Shown: positions 1-7,219 of the stretch, piece after piece
Numbering within the stretch: position 1 is the stretch's first letter
How the letters are laid out: each line of letters starts with the position of its first letter
Assembly (NCBI RefSeq): GCF_003349955.1
Contig: NZ_QLKQ01000043.1
Span: 1 to 63,758 of the forward strand
Direction: 5' to 3'
Length of the DNA stretch: 63,758 nucleotides
From: Azospirillum brasilense
GTDB lineage: Bacteria > Pseudomonadota > Alphaproteobacteria > Azospirillales > Azospirillaceae
Translations under genes and position numbers: made by a program
The notes under the pieces: generated by a model
The model's database searches: none
What the model saw: only the letters and a program-made list of their open reading frames with translations
Told to the model about the DNA's origin: nothing

Positions 1-51
1 CGCGACGCGATTCTCGCCCGCGCGCCGCTCCCTGGGTATGGCGATTTTCAT
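1..51 (-). CDS. pntAA: NAD(P) transhydrogenase alpha subunit, N-terminus only (cut by window edge)
   Basis: Only the first 17 codons are present. They read MKIAIPRERRAGENRVA, the characteristic start of the alanine dehydrogenase/PNT N-terminal domain and closest to proton-translocating transhydrogenase alpha 1 subunits. That membrane-associated enzyme moves hydride between NADH and NADP+. A GGGAGG ribosome-binding site lies about 12 bases upstream of the ATG. The gene reads leftwards out of the window, in the same direction as the CBS gene 275 bases upstream; the interval should hold its promoter. Alanine dehydrogenase shares this fold, so identity rests on a short peptide. Confidence 0.72.
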   Translation of the reverse strand, partial: MKIAIPRERRAGENRVA

Positions 52-325
52 GGTTGTTGATTGCCTCCCAAAGCAATCGGCAGGACGAGGCGTCAGCGCT
101 CCGGCCTCGACGGCGGGCGGCCTCGGCGGGCGGCCCGCCGGTCAAATTCTCGAATGATGTCGGTGCCGGCCCGCGACGGGGCGTGGTCCGGCGTCAGTCC
201 CGCAGGGCGGCGGAGCGGTCACCCGGGATGGATGCGGGTGACCGCCTCCGGAGCACCGCCGCCGTCATGGGAAGGCTGCCCCGGACACGACGGCCCAGGG
301 CACGTCGTCCGTCACTGGGCCGCCG

Positions 326-772
326 TCACTGGGCCGCGGCGACGGGATAGCTGACGATCTCGGCGTCCGGCGGGGCGGCGTCGAGCTGCGCCTTGATGAG
401 ATCGCGCACGCTGACCACGCCGACCAGCGAGGCGCCGTCCAGAACGGGAATGTGGCGGATGGTGTGCTCGTCCATCAGCTGGAGCACGTGACGGACGGAA
501 TCGCCCGGCGCGCAGCAAACGGGATGATGGCTCATCACCGCCGTGACCGGCAGGGACAGGATGCCCGGCCCGCGGTCGGTCAGGCTGCGCACGATGTCGC
601 GTTCGGAGATTACCCCGACGACGGTGTTGCCCTCGGTCCGGCAGACGTCCTTGACCACCAGCGCGCCGGTGTTTTCCGCCTTCAGAAGACGCAACGCCGT
701 TTCCACGGTCTCGTTGATGCGCACCGTGCCGATGCGCGTCCCCTTCCGGCGGAGAATGTCTTCAACCCTCAT
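326..772 (-). CDS. Tandem CBS-domain protein
   Basis: This is a 148-residue stand-alone Bateman module with two CBS domains, roughly residues 8-65 and 76-130. The first ends in VVGVISERDIVR and the second in LVGVVSVRDLIK, the usual CBS signatures. CBS pairs bind adenosyl ligands such as AMP, ATP, NAD or SAM and usually act as energy or redox sensors. No catalytic or DNA-binding domain is attached, so it probably acts on a partner protein or as a homodimer. It is cytoplasmic, with no signal peptide. It could be an IMP dehydrogenase-related fragment, but no barrel domain follows, and many alphaproteobacteria carry just such short proteins. Confidence 0.9.
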   Translation of the reverse strand: MRVEDILRRKGTRIGTVRINETVETALRLLKAENTGALVVKDVCRTEGNTVVGVISERDIVRSLTDRGPGILSLPVTAVMSHHPVCCAPGDSVRHVLQLMDEHTIRHIPVLDGASLVGVVSVRDLIKAQLDAAPPDAEIVSYPVAAAQ

Positions 773-871
773 GACGCTCCTCCTGTGAAGCGATGGTCCG
801 GCCCCTCGGCGTTGCTTCTCTGCGTCGTTGGGGGCGTTGGTTTCTGTGTGCGGGGCCGGACGGTGTCCGCC

Positions 872-1897
872 CTACTGGGCGGCGACCGCGGGTGCGGCCT
901 CGGACGACGCCCGCTGCGGGCGGGTGTAGCAGTCGGCGATCTCGCCGCGCTGGCGGACCAGCGCGAGGACCACGTCGATGGTCGGGGTCGCCACGCCGAC
1001 CATGCGGCCCATCTCCTGGACCACCGACAGCAGGGCATCGATCTCCATCGGACGACCACGCTCCAGATCCTGGAGCATGGAGGTCTTGTGCGCGCCAACG
1101 GCGCCGGCGCCGTTGATGCGGCGTTCGACATCCACCCGGAAATGCACGCCCAGACGATCGCCGATCTCCTTGGCCTCCAGCATCATCGACTTGGCGACGG
1201 CGCGGGTCTCCGGATCGGAGCAGATGACGTCCAGCGTGGCGTGGGTGAGCGCGCTGATCGGGTTGAAGCAGAGGTTGCCCCACAGCTTCAGCCAGATCTC
1301 GTCGCGGATGCGGTCGAGTACCGGGGCGCGCAGGCCGCCGGCTTCCATCGCCGCGCTGAGCTTCTTCACGCGGTCGGACTGGCTGCCGTCCGGCTCTCCC
1401 AGCGAGAACTTGTCACCGTAGATGTGCTGAATGACGCCGGGTTCGACGACTTCGGTCGCGGGGTAGACGACGCAGCCGATGGCGCGCTCCGGGCTCAGGC
1501 CGTTCCACTGGATGCCGCCGGGATCGACGGTGTCGAGCACGCGGCCTTCGAACTCGCCGCCGTTCTTGTAGAAGTACCAGTAGGGGATGCCGTTGACCGC
1601 GGTGACCACGGCGGTGTCCTTGCCGAGCAGCGGCTGAATGGCGTTGACGACGCTGGGAACGGAGTGGGCCTTGAGACCGATGATGACGTAGTCCTGCGGG
1701 CCGAGTTCCGCCGCGTTGTCGGTGCAGCGGGGGTGGACGACCGTTTCTTCCTCTCCGACGATCAGCTTCACGCCGTTCTCACGCATGGCCGTGAGATGGG
1801 CGCCGCGCGCCACGAGGCTGACATCCGCGCCGGCCTGGTGGAGACGCACACCCAGATACCCGCCGATGGCCCCGGACCCAAAGATGCAGATCTTCAT
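872..1897 (-). CDS. Ketopantoate reductase (PanE/ApbA) family oxidoreductase
   Basis: A 341-residue NAD(P)-dependent 2-oxoacid reductase of the PanE/ApbA family. The N-terminus has the dinucleotide motif GSGAIGG (residues 7-13). The C-terminal helical domain carries IWLKLWGN (201-208), with the family's conserved Lys region, and the KTSMLQDLERGRPMEID block typical of these enzymes. It is longer than classical PanE (about 300 residues) and is not next to other pantothenate genes, so the true substrate may be another 2-oxo acid. I chose the ATG at 1897 because GAGAGG lies 9 bases upstream; an in-frame codon 7 codons earlier lacks this. A TGGTATACCA operator about 95 bases upstream links it to the GNAT, deacetylase and MFS genes. 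Confidence 0.85.
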   Translation of the reverse strand: MKICIFGSGAIGGYLGVRLHQAGADVSLVARGAHLTAMRENGVKLIVGEEETVVHPRCTDNAAELGPQDYVIIGLKAHSVPSVVNAIQPLLGKDTAVVTAVNGIPYWYFYKNGGEFEGRVLDTVDPGGIQWNGLSPERAIGCVVYPATEVVEPGVIQHIYGDKFSLGEPDGSQSDRVKKLSAAMEAGGLRAPVLDRIRDEIWLKLWGNLCFNPISALTHATLDVICSDPETRAVAKSMMLEAKEIGDRLGVHFRVDVERRINGAGAVGAHKTSMLQDLERGRPMEIDALLSVVQEMGRMVGVATPTIDVVLALVRQRGEIADCYTRPQRASSEAAPAVAAQ

Positions 1898-1986
1898 AAC
1901 CCGTTTCCTCTCCCCCAATTATCGGCCGCGCGCCGCGCAGCCTTTGCAGTAACCCCAATCAATCAGCACACCGAACAAATACGGAG

Positions 1987-2008
1987 TTTGGTATACCAGA
2001 TACCAGAT
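1987..2008. promoter_or_regulatory. GntR-type operator upstream of the PanE-like gene
   Basis: The perfect palindrome TGGTATACCA (1989-1998) is followed by a second half-site, giving the tandem heptamers ACCAGAT ACCAGAT (1995-2008). The core equals the known ExuR/UxuR-type operator of the GntR/FCD family. Related sites occur at 2689, 3825 and 4006. The regulator gene is not in this window. Confidence 0.7.
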
Positions 2009-2157
2009 GTCAACTGGCAAAATAGACCCTGTCGAGGGAGGGGCATGATCCGGAATCGGGCGAGAATCCTGGGTTTTCCGACGAAAATTCGCGCATGGAA
2101 AACCGGACGCCCGGCCCGTCCGGACGCCCGGTTCGCGGGTCCATCCGGTGCGTGGGA

Positions 2158-2640
2158 TCAGGTGAGTGGCAGGACGAGCTGGAAGGCCTTAACCGTCATG
2201 CGCTTGCGGTGATAGAAGCGATGCGCGTCGCCGCGCTGGACGCCAGAGATGATTTCCATCTGGGCGCAGCCCTTTTCGCGGGCCTGACCGGCCAGCCAGT
2301 CGAACAGCTTGTCACCCAGGCCAAAGGAGCGATGCTTCGGCGAGGTGACGAGATCCTCAACATACATATAGCGACCGCGCGACAGCGTCTCGTGAACGCG
2401 GAAGCCACCGCAGCCGGCCACCTCGCCGTCGATGCGCAGGAGCGCCATGGTGTAGCCGTCCTCCATCTGGCGGCGGATCTGGGCGGCGTAGGCGTCGGCG
2501 TCGGTCATGTGGGTGCGCAGTTCCTTCACCACCGCGTAGCTGTCGGCGATGTCGGCGTCGGTCTTCGCCAGGGTGATCTCGATGGTGGGCTGGCCCGAAG
2601 CGTTCTGAGCGGCGTTCTGTTCGGCGATCCGCTGGTCCAT
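2158..2640 (-). CDS. GNAT family N-acetyltransferase
   Basis: A 160-residue protein with a GNAT fold. The acceptor-side motif MALLRIDGEVAGCGGFRV is followed by YVEDLVTSPKHRSFGLGDKL, which matches the beta4/acetyl-CoA pyrophosphate loop (the usual R/Q-x-x-G-x-G/A region is here HRSFGLG). The substrate is unknown. Start at 2640 is supported by GGGAG nine bases upstream. It lies between the PanE-like and deacetylase-like genes on the same strand, each with its own operator, so it is probably co-regulated rather than strictly co-transcribed. Pairing with a deacetylase suggests an acetylated amine or amino acid is handled by the cluster; that is inference. Confidence 0.85.
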   Translation of the reverse strand: MDQRIAEQNAAQNASGQPTIEITLAKTDADIADSYAVVKELRTHMTDADAYAAQIRRQMEDGYTMALLRIDGEVAGCGGFRVHETLSRGRYMYVEDLVTSPKHRSFGLGDKLFDWLAGQAREKGCAQMEIISGVQRGDAHRFYHRKRMTVKAFQLVLPLT

Positions 2641-2688
2641 CGTGCGTAACTCCCGTTTTTTTGGTGTTCGAGGGACTCTGTTCGTCTC

Positions 2689-2710
2689 TCTGGTATTTGG
2701 TATACCAGAT
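2689..2710. promoter_or_regulatory. GntR-type operator upstream of the GNAT gene
   Basis: The region reads as heptamers CTGGTAT and TTGGTAT followed by ACCAGAT, with the palindrome TGGTATACCA at 2698-2707. It lies about 50-70 bases upstream of the GNAT start, between that gene and the deacetylase stop. Here the extra half-site is on the opposite flank from the site at 1987. Confidence 0.7.
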
Positions 2711-2794
2711 AATCCGTGCAGGAAGCAACCGACGTTATGACGCAGCTGCGCAAAGCCCCTCGAAATTGCCTGGGAATTGCCGTCCGAGCCTTGG

Positions 2795-3724
2795 TCAGGC
2801 GCGCACCAGAGCCTGGAGATGGGCGGCGCACCCCTCCGCGAGCCCCACCATGTCGTAGCCGCCCTCCAGCACCGTCACGACGCGGCCGTCGCACAGCCGG
2901 TCCGCCGCCTCGACCAGCTTGCGCGTCGCCCATTCGAAATCCGGGCCGGTGAAGTTCAGCGACGCCAGCGGGTCGCGGGCGTGGGCGTCGAATCCGGCGG
3001 AGATCAGGATCAGCTCCGGCTGGAACTCCTCCAGCGCGGGGAGGATGCGACGCTCCATGGCCTGGCGGAACTCCACCGTCCCGGAGTGGGGCGGCAGCGG
3101 TGCGTTGACGATGTTGTCGGCGACTCCGGTCTCGCTCATCGAGCCGGTGCCGGGATAGAGCGGCGACTGGTGGGTCGAGGCGAAGAACAGGTCGGCGTCG
3201 TCCCAGAACATCGCCTGGGTGCCGTTGCCGTGGTGCACGTCGTAATCGACCACGGCCACGCGGGTCAGGCCGCGCCGCTTGCGGGCGTGCTCGGCACCGA
3301 CCGCCACGTTGTTGAAGACGCAGAAGCCCATGGCGCGCGCCGGCTCGGCGTGATGGCCGCAGGGGCGGACGGCGCAGAAGGCGTTCTTCGCCGTCCCGTC
3401 CAGCACCGCGTCCACCGCCGCGCACACCGCTCCGGCGGCCCGCAGGATCGCCGAGCGCGAGGTGGGGGACAGCACGGTGTCGGCGTCCAGCCGGGCATGG
3501 CCGCTGTCCGGGACCGCGTTCAGCACGGCGGCCACATAGGCCGGGTCATGCACCCAGCGCAGTTGCTCGACCTCCGCCTCAGGGGCCTCGAAGCGGGGCA
3601 GAGCGCGGAACTCGTCGCGGTCCAGAACCTCCCACACCACGGCGATTCGCTCGGGACGCTCCGGATGTCCCGGGCCGGTGTCATGCGCCAGAAAGTCCGG
3701 ATGGGTGAAAATGGCGGTGGTCAT
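2795..3724 (-). CDS. Histone deacetylase-like amidohydrolase
   Basis: A 309-residue zinc amidohydrolase of the HDAC/acetylpolyamine amidohydrolase/AcuC superfamily. Conserved positions are visible: GHPERPERI (19-27), the catalytic His pair in PCGHHAEP (H124/H125), zinc ligands D162 and H164 in DYDVHHGNGTQ, the third ligand D247 in AGFDAH, and the transition-state Tyr in EGGY (Y290). It should hydrolyse an N-acetyl (or acyl) amide of a small molecule. Length suits the bacterial class II-like group. The ATG at 3724 has GGAGAGG upstream; the open frame extends 24 codons further without a usable site. The cluster context (GNAT, PanE-like, MFS carrier) suggests catabolism of an acetylated compound. 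Confidence 0.92.
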   Translation of the reverse strand: MTTAIFTHPDFLAHDTGPGHPERPERIAVVWEVLDRDEFRALPRFEAPEAEVEQLRWVHDPAYVAAVLNAVPDSGHARLDADTVLSPTSRSAILRAAGAVCAAVDAVLDGTAKNAFCAVRPCGHHAEPARAMGFCVFNNVAVGAEHARKRRGLTRVAVVDYDVHHGNGTQAMFWDDADLFFASTHQSPLYPGTGSMSETGVADNIVNAPLPPHSGTVEFRQAMERRILPALEEFQPELILISAGFDAHARDPLASLNFTGPDFEWATRKLVEAADRLCDGRVVTVLEGGYDMVGLAEGCAAHLQALVRA

Positions 3725-3824
3725 CGAGTCCTCTCCTCCCCTGTACCGATGATGTGAAGCGGGTCGACCGCGCGACGGTGCGGAAGCGCATGCCACCCCG
3801 AGTCGACACCCGCTCTTGCCTTAT

Positions 3825-3843
3825 ATGTATACCAGATACCAGA
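3825..3843. promoter_or_regulatory. GntR-type operator, deacetylase side
   Basis: The sequence contains GTATACCAGAT followed by ACCAGA (3828-3843), i.e. the same tandem half-sites as at 1995-2008, with one imperfect arm (ATGTATACCA instead of TGGTATACCA). It is about 100 bases upstream of the deacetylase start. Confidence 0.62.
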
Positions 3844-3965
3844 ATGGGCCAAATCGCTTTGCTGGCAAACCGTCAGCACCACCGCCGTCCGAACGACAGA
3901 ATCCCCAATCAAACAAGGGCCATCAACGCGTTCGAAGGTGGTAGGCCATCCCGCTAGAGCCAGGT

Positions 3966-3988
3966 CTGTTTGTTACGCTGACAAACAG
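3966..3988. promoter_or_regulatory. Inverted repeat CTGTTTGT-N7-ACAAACAG
   Basis: A perfect 8-base inverted repeat with a 7-base spacer lies between the two GntR-type sites. Its sequence differs from them and no run of T follows, so it looks like a binding site for a second dimeric regulator rather than a terminator. Confidence 0.4.
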
Positions 3989-4005
3989 CTTGCGCCGGAA
4001 ACTGT

Positions 4006-4023
4006 ATCTGGCATACCATATCT
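4006..4023. promoter_or_regulatory. GntR-type operator, MFS side
   Basis: ATCTGGCATACCATATCT carries the core TGGCATACCA (4009-4018), one base away from the perfect palindrome. It sits about 190 bases upstream of the MFS start, in a leader long enough to hold a promoter downstream of it. Confidence 0.6.
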
Positions 4024-4211
4024 CTAATGCCAAAAACGCTCATCCCGTGAGCTCAAGCCGCCCACACCAAGCGGCCGGTTCCACGGTCAGGCCAAGGCGA
4101 TGGAGACGACCCGGCACACCACGGGGACACCTCCGGTCAAAAAACAAAAACAACCCGACTCAAAAAAGCAAAAGACCGCTTCGCAAAGAGATCGCTTCTA
4201 GGAGGAGAGAA

Positions 4212-5513
4212 ATGCACCAAGCCCTCACGGAGGCCCCGAAGGGGCCCCTCGGTGGCCGCTGGTTCCAGCTCGTCATCGGCGTCATCTGCATGTCGATGAT
4301 CGCGAACCTGCAGTATGGCTGGACTCTGTTCGTCGAGCCCATCGACCAGAAGCATGGCTGGGGCCGTGCGGCCATCCAGGTGGCCTTCACCATCTTCGTC
4401 GTCATGGAAACCTGGCTGGTTCCCGTCGAAGGCTGGTTCGTCGACAAGTTCGGCCCGCGCATCGTCGTCCTCATCGGCGGCGTGTTCTGCGCCGCGGCCT
4501 GGGCGGTCAACTCGGTGGCCGACTCGCTCGCCATGCTCTATCTGGGCGCGGCGCTGGGCGGCATCGGCGCCGGCGGCGTCTATGGCACCTGCGTGGGCAA
4601 CGCGCTGAAGTGGTTCCCCGACCGCCGCGGCCTCGCCGCCGGCCTGACCGCCGCCGGGTTCGGCGCCGGCTCGGCCCTCACGGTCGTTCCCATCGCCAAC
4701 ATGATCCACTCCTCGGGCTATGAAGCCACCTTCATGACCTTCGGCATCGGCCAGGGCGCGGTGATCCTCGCGCTGGCGTGGTTCCTGGCGTCGCCGAAGA
4801 AGGGTCAGGTTCCGGAGGTTTCCCGCTCGTCGGTGTCGCAGACCCGCGAGAGCTACACCCCGGTCCAGATGCTGAAGACCCCGGTCTTCTGGGTCATGTA
4901 CGCCATGTTCGTGATGGTGGCGGCGGGCGGCCTGATGGCGACTGCCCAGCTCGGCCCGATCGCCAAGGACTTCCACCTGGACGGCGTCCCCGTCAGCATC
5001 ATGGGCCTGACCCTGCCGGCGCTGACCTTCGCCCTGTCGATCGACCGCGTGCTGAACGGCGTCACCCGCCCGTTTTTCGGCTGGGTGTCCGACCACATCG
5101 GCCGCGAGAACACGATGTTCATCGCCTTCGCCCTGGAGTGCGTCGGCATCCTGGCGCTGAACCAGTGGGGCCACAACCCCGTCGCCTTCGTGATCCTGAC
5201 GGGTCTGGTGTTCTTCGCCTGGGGTGAGATCTACAGCCTGTTCCCGGCGCTGTGCGGCGACTCCTTCGGCTCGAAGTTCGCCACCACCAACGCCGGCCTG
5301 CTGTACACCGCCAAGGGCACCGCGTCGCTGGTCGTTCCCTTCGCCAACGTGGCGGTCGCCTCGACCGGCAGCTGGCAGGCGGTGTTCTTCTTCGCCGCCG
5401 CGGTGAACGGCATCGCCGCCCTGCTGGCCATCTTCGTCCTGAAGCCGATGCGCGCCCGCCAGATCAACGAGAGCCTCCCGGCCTCGAAGCTGGCGGCGGA
5501 GCCGGCCCAGTAA
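4212..5513 (+). CDS. MFS transporter of the oxalate:formate antiporter (OxlT) type
   Basis: A 433-residue inner-membrane carrier with twelve predicted hydrophobic segments. The block NALKWFPDRRGLAAGLTAAGFGAG in the loop after TM4/into TM5 is the hallmark of the OxlT/MCT-like branch of the major facilitator superfamily, which exchanges or imports mono- and dicarboxylates. The start at 4212 has the strong site GGAGGAGAG directly upstream; an open frame reaches back to 3990 without a ribosome-binding site. It is divergent from the deacetylase gene, and both flanks carry GntR-type operators, so it is probably the uptake system for the substrate of that cluster. The real substrate is unknown. Confidence 0.88.
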   Translation: MHQALTEAPKGPLGGRWFQLVIGVICMSMIANLQYGWTLFVEPIDQKHGWGRAAIQVAFTIFVVMETWLVPVEGWFVDKFGPRIVVLIGGVFCAAAWAVNSVADSLAMLYLGAALGGIGAGGVYGTCVGNALKWFPDRRGLAAGLTAAGFGAGSALTVVPIANMIHSSGYEATFMTFGIGQGAVILALAWFLASPKKGQVPEVSRSSVSQTRESYTPVQMLKTPVFWVMYAMFVMVAAGGLMATAQLGPIAKDFHLDGVPVSIMGLTLPALTFALSIDRVLNGVTRPFFGWVSDHIGRENTMFIAFALECVGILALNQWGHNPVAFVILTGLVFFAWGEIYSLFPALCGDSFGSKFATTNAGLLYTAKGTASLVVPFANVAVASTGSWQAVFFFAAAVNGIAALLAIFVLKPMRARQINESLPASKLAAEPAQ

Positions 5514-5545
5514 GGCACCGGACGCACCATCAGCACCCGAACGCG

Positions 5546-5573
5546 ATCGGGCCGGGAGATTTCCCGGCCCGAT
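5546..5573 (+). terminator. Rho-independent terminator after the MFS gene
   Basis: A 12-base perfect stem (ATCGGGCCGGGA / TCCCGGCCCGAT) with loop GATT, followed by TTGCTTG. It lies 32 bases after the MFS stop. The T-tract is weak. Confidence 0.75.
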
Positions 5574-5604
5574 TTGCTTGTGGGGAAAGGTTTTTGGGAA
5601 AAGG

Positions 5605-5811
5605 TCAGAGCCCGCGCGGGAAGGACGCCCAGGACGGGCCGCCCTCGATCTCCTCCTGCGCCTTGCGCGCCTTCTTCACCCGGCGGAGATGCCGGGGCGA
5701 CCAGGGATCGCGGACCGGCATACCGGCGGTGGCGACCTCGGCGGTCAGGATCCGCGCCACGACGATGGCGAAGCCCGACAGCAGCATGGACAGAAGAACG
5801 ATGGCGAGCAT
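5605..5811 (-). CDS. Small single-pass membrane protein, hypothetical
   Basis: Translated from the ATG at 5811 this gives 68 residues: one hydrophobic segment (about residues 2-20, LAIVLLSMLLSGFAIVVAR) and a basic C-terminal part with KKARKAQEE. I do not recognise a family. The ribosome-binding site is poor (GGAATCGAAGC), and an alternative start 13 codons upstream exists. It reads convergently to the MFS gene, 31 bases beyond that gene's terminator. The clean membrane segment followed by a charged tail is why I list it; it could still be a chance frame in GC-rich DNA. Confidence 0.45.
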   Translation of the reverse strand: MLAIVLLSMLLSGFAIVVARILTAEVATAGMPVRDPWSPRHLRRVKKARKAQEEIEGGPSWASFPRGL

Positions 5812-5946
5812 GCTTCGATTCCCGGATGAGCCACAGACGGAACCAGGCACGCCTGATTCCGCAATGCAGCATAAATAGGCCGTTCGGCCAGGGAAATCGA
5901 GTCCGCCACCGCAAGCGCGGCGCTTCGCCGCGCTGACGAAGCTCCG

Positions 5947-6786
5947 TTACAGCATCTCCAACGGGCGCGGTCCGCGCGGCGGCGGAAAGGCGCGGTCGAG
6001 GTCCGCGAGGTCCTGTTCGTCGAGCCGCAGGTCGGCGGCGGCCCGGTTGTCGCGGACATGGGCGGGGTCTGACGCCTTGGGGATGGCGATCACCCCGTCC
6101 TGGCGGAGCAGCCAAGCCAGCCCGACCTGGGCCGGCGTCACGCCATGCCGGTCGGCGACGCGGCGAAGCTCCGGGTGGCGCAGCATCCGGCCCTGCTCGA
6201 TGGGCGAATAGGCCATGATCGGGATGCCCCGCCCCCGGCACCAGGGCTGCAGGTCGTACTCGATGCCGCGGCGGGTCAGGTTGTAGAGGAGCTGGTTGGT
6301 CTGCACCCCCTCCCCGCCCGGCGTGCCGACCAGTTCCTCCATGTCCTGGAGATCCAGGTTGCTGACGCCCCATCGGCCGATCTTGCCGTCGCGCATCAGC
6401 GCGTCGAAGGCCGCGATCGTCTCGGAGAAGTCGTGGCTGCCGCGCCAGTGCAGCAGATAGAGGTCGATGCGGTCGGTGCGCAGGCGCTTCAGGCTGCGCT
6501 CGCAGGCCGCAACGGTGCCGCGGCGGCTGGCGTTCATCGGCAGCACCTTGCTGACCAGGAACACCTCGTCGCGGCGCCCGGCGATGGCCTCGCCGACCAC
6601 CTCCTCCGCCCCGCCGTCGGCGTACATCTCCGCCGTATCGATCAGCGTCATGCCGAGGTCGAGGCCGACCCGCAGCGCCGCCGCCTCCCGCGCGCGGTCG
6701 CGGCTGTCCTCGCCCATGTACCAGGTGCCTTGGCCGAGCACCGGAACGGCGGTTCCCGAAGGAAGGCGTGTCGTCGGAATGGTCAT
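5947..6786 (-). CDS. Aldo/keto reductase
   Basis: A 279-residue NADPH-dependent oxidoreductase with a TIM-barrel fold. The catalytic tetrad is visible: D50 and Y55 in LIDTAEMYADGG, K80 in FLVSKVLP, H113 in YLLHWRGS. The cofactor-binding C-terminal signature IAIPKASDPAHVRDN is intact. Length and motifs match the bacterial 2,5-diketo-gluconate reductase-like subgroup, but the substrate cannot be assigned. It is a single-gene unit, on the opposite strand from the MFS gene, with tRNA-Glu about 230 bases upstream. Confidence 0.92.
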   Translation of the reverse strand: MTIPTTRLPSGTAVPVLGQGTWYMGEDSRDRAREAAALRVGLDLGMTLIDTAEMYADGGAEEVVGEAIAGRRDEVFLVSKVLPMNASRRGTVAACERSLKRLRTDRIDLYLLHWRGSHDFSETIAAFDALMRDGKIGRWGVSNLDLQDMEELVGTPGGEGVQTNQLLYNLTRRGIEYDLQPWCRGRGIPIMAYSPIEQGRMLRHPELRRVADRHGVTPAQVGLAWLLRQDGVIAIPKASDPAHVRDNRAAADLRLDEQDLADLDRAFPPPRGPRPLEML

Positions 6787-6968
6787 GGATGTCTCCCGTA
6801 CCCGTGGCCTCTTTGAAGGGCGTGAGGAACGTTAGTCCACGGAGGTCCCCCTGGAAACCGCCCCTTGGCGCTATTTCGGCGGGCGGGAGAAGCCGACGCA
6901 AGCGGCGCGGCAAACAGGTCGCTTGCCGGACCGGCAAAGGTGCCGGACAAATGTCGCCCGAAACGACA

Positions 6969-6993
6969 AAAGCTCAGCCAAGGGCTGAGCTTT
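6969..6993 (-). terminator. Terminator downstream of tRNA-Glu
   Basis: A perfect 11-base stem (AAAGCTCAGCC / GGCTGAGCTTT) with a 3-base loop, followed on the minus strand by TTTTGTCGTTT. It lies 27 bases past the 3' end of the tRNA. Confidence 0.85.
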
Positions 6994-7020
6994 CGAAACC
7001 GGTGCCAACCTGTGAGAAGG

Positions 7021-7096
7021 TGGCGTCCCCAAGGGGATTCGAACCCCTGTCGCCGCCGTGAAAGGGCGGTGTCCTAGGCCTCTAGACGATGGGGAC
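7021..7096 (-). tRNA. tRNA-Glu (anticodon TTC)
   Basis: A 76-base tRNA with encoded CCA (7021-7023). The acceptor stem is GTCCCCA / TGGGGAC with discriminator G. The anticodon loop CTTTCAC gives anticodon TTC, flanked by a five-pair stem, and the T-arm carries GGTTCGAATCC. It is transcribed alone from its own promoter and ends at the hairpin at 6969. Confidence 0.97.
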
Positions 7097-7114
7097 GTCG
7101 TTGGCGTGGCGGGA

Positions 7115-7143
7115 TTACTAATGGGATGACGGGCCGAGCGCAA
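7115..7143 (-). promoter_or_regulatory. Sigma-70-type promoter of tRNA-Glu
   Basis: On the minus strand, TTGCGC and TAGTAA are separated by 17 bases, and the -10 ends 18 bases before the mature tRNA 5' end. Confidence 0.7.
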
Positions 7144-7219
7144 GCGTTTTTTCCAACTCCTTTCTACCCCGTTCGCGTATGCCCCCCATGCACCCTCTTC
7201 GCCACGAATTTGTTTGCAT

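Larger units (their letters stand above)
3725..4211. other. 487-base divergent control region between the deacetylase and MFS genes
   Basis: There is no gene here. It holds two GntR-type sites (3825 and 4006), one facing each gene, an unrelated 8-base inverted repeat (3966-3988), and a long A-rich leader (about 4137-4200) ending in the MFS ribosome-binding site GGAGGAGAG. I see no other coding potential. Confidence 0.7.

Noticed and set aside
54..354. Short plus-strand frames at the left edge.
   Set aside because: They have no ribosome-binding site or motif; the interval is better explained as upstream region of the truncated pntAA gene on the minus strand.
452..2212. A 586-codon open frame on the plus strand opposite the CBS and PanE-like genes.
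   Set aside because: It is antisense to two clear genes, is rich in Arg, Ala, Gly, His and Asp as shadow frames in GC-rich DNA are, and has no recognisable motif.
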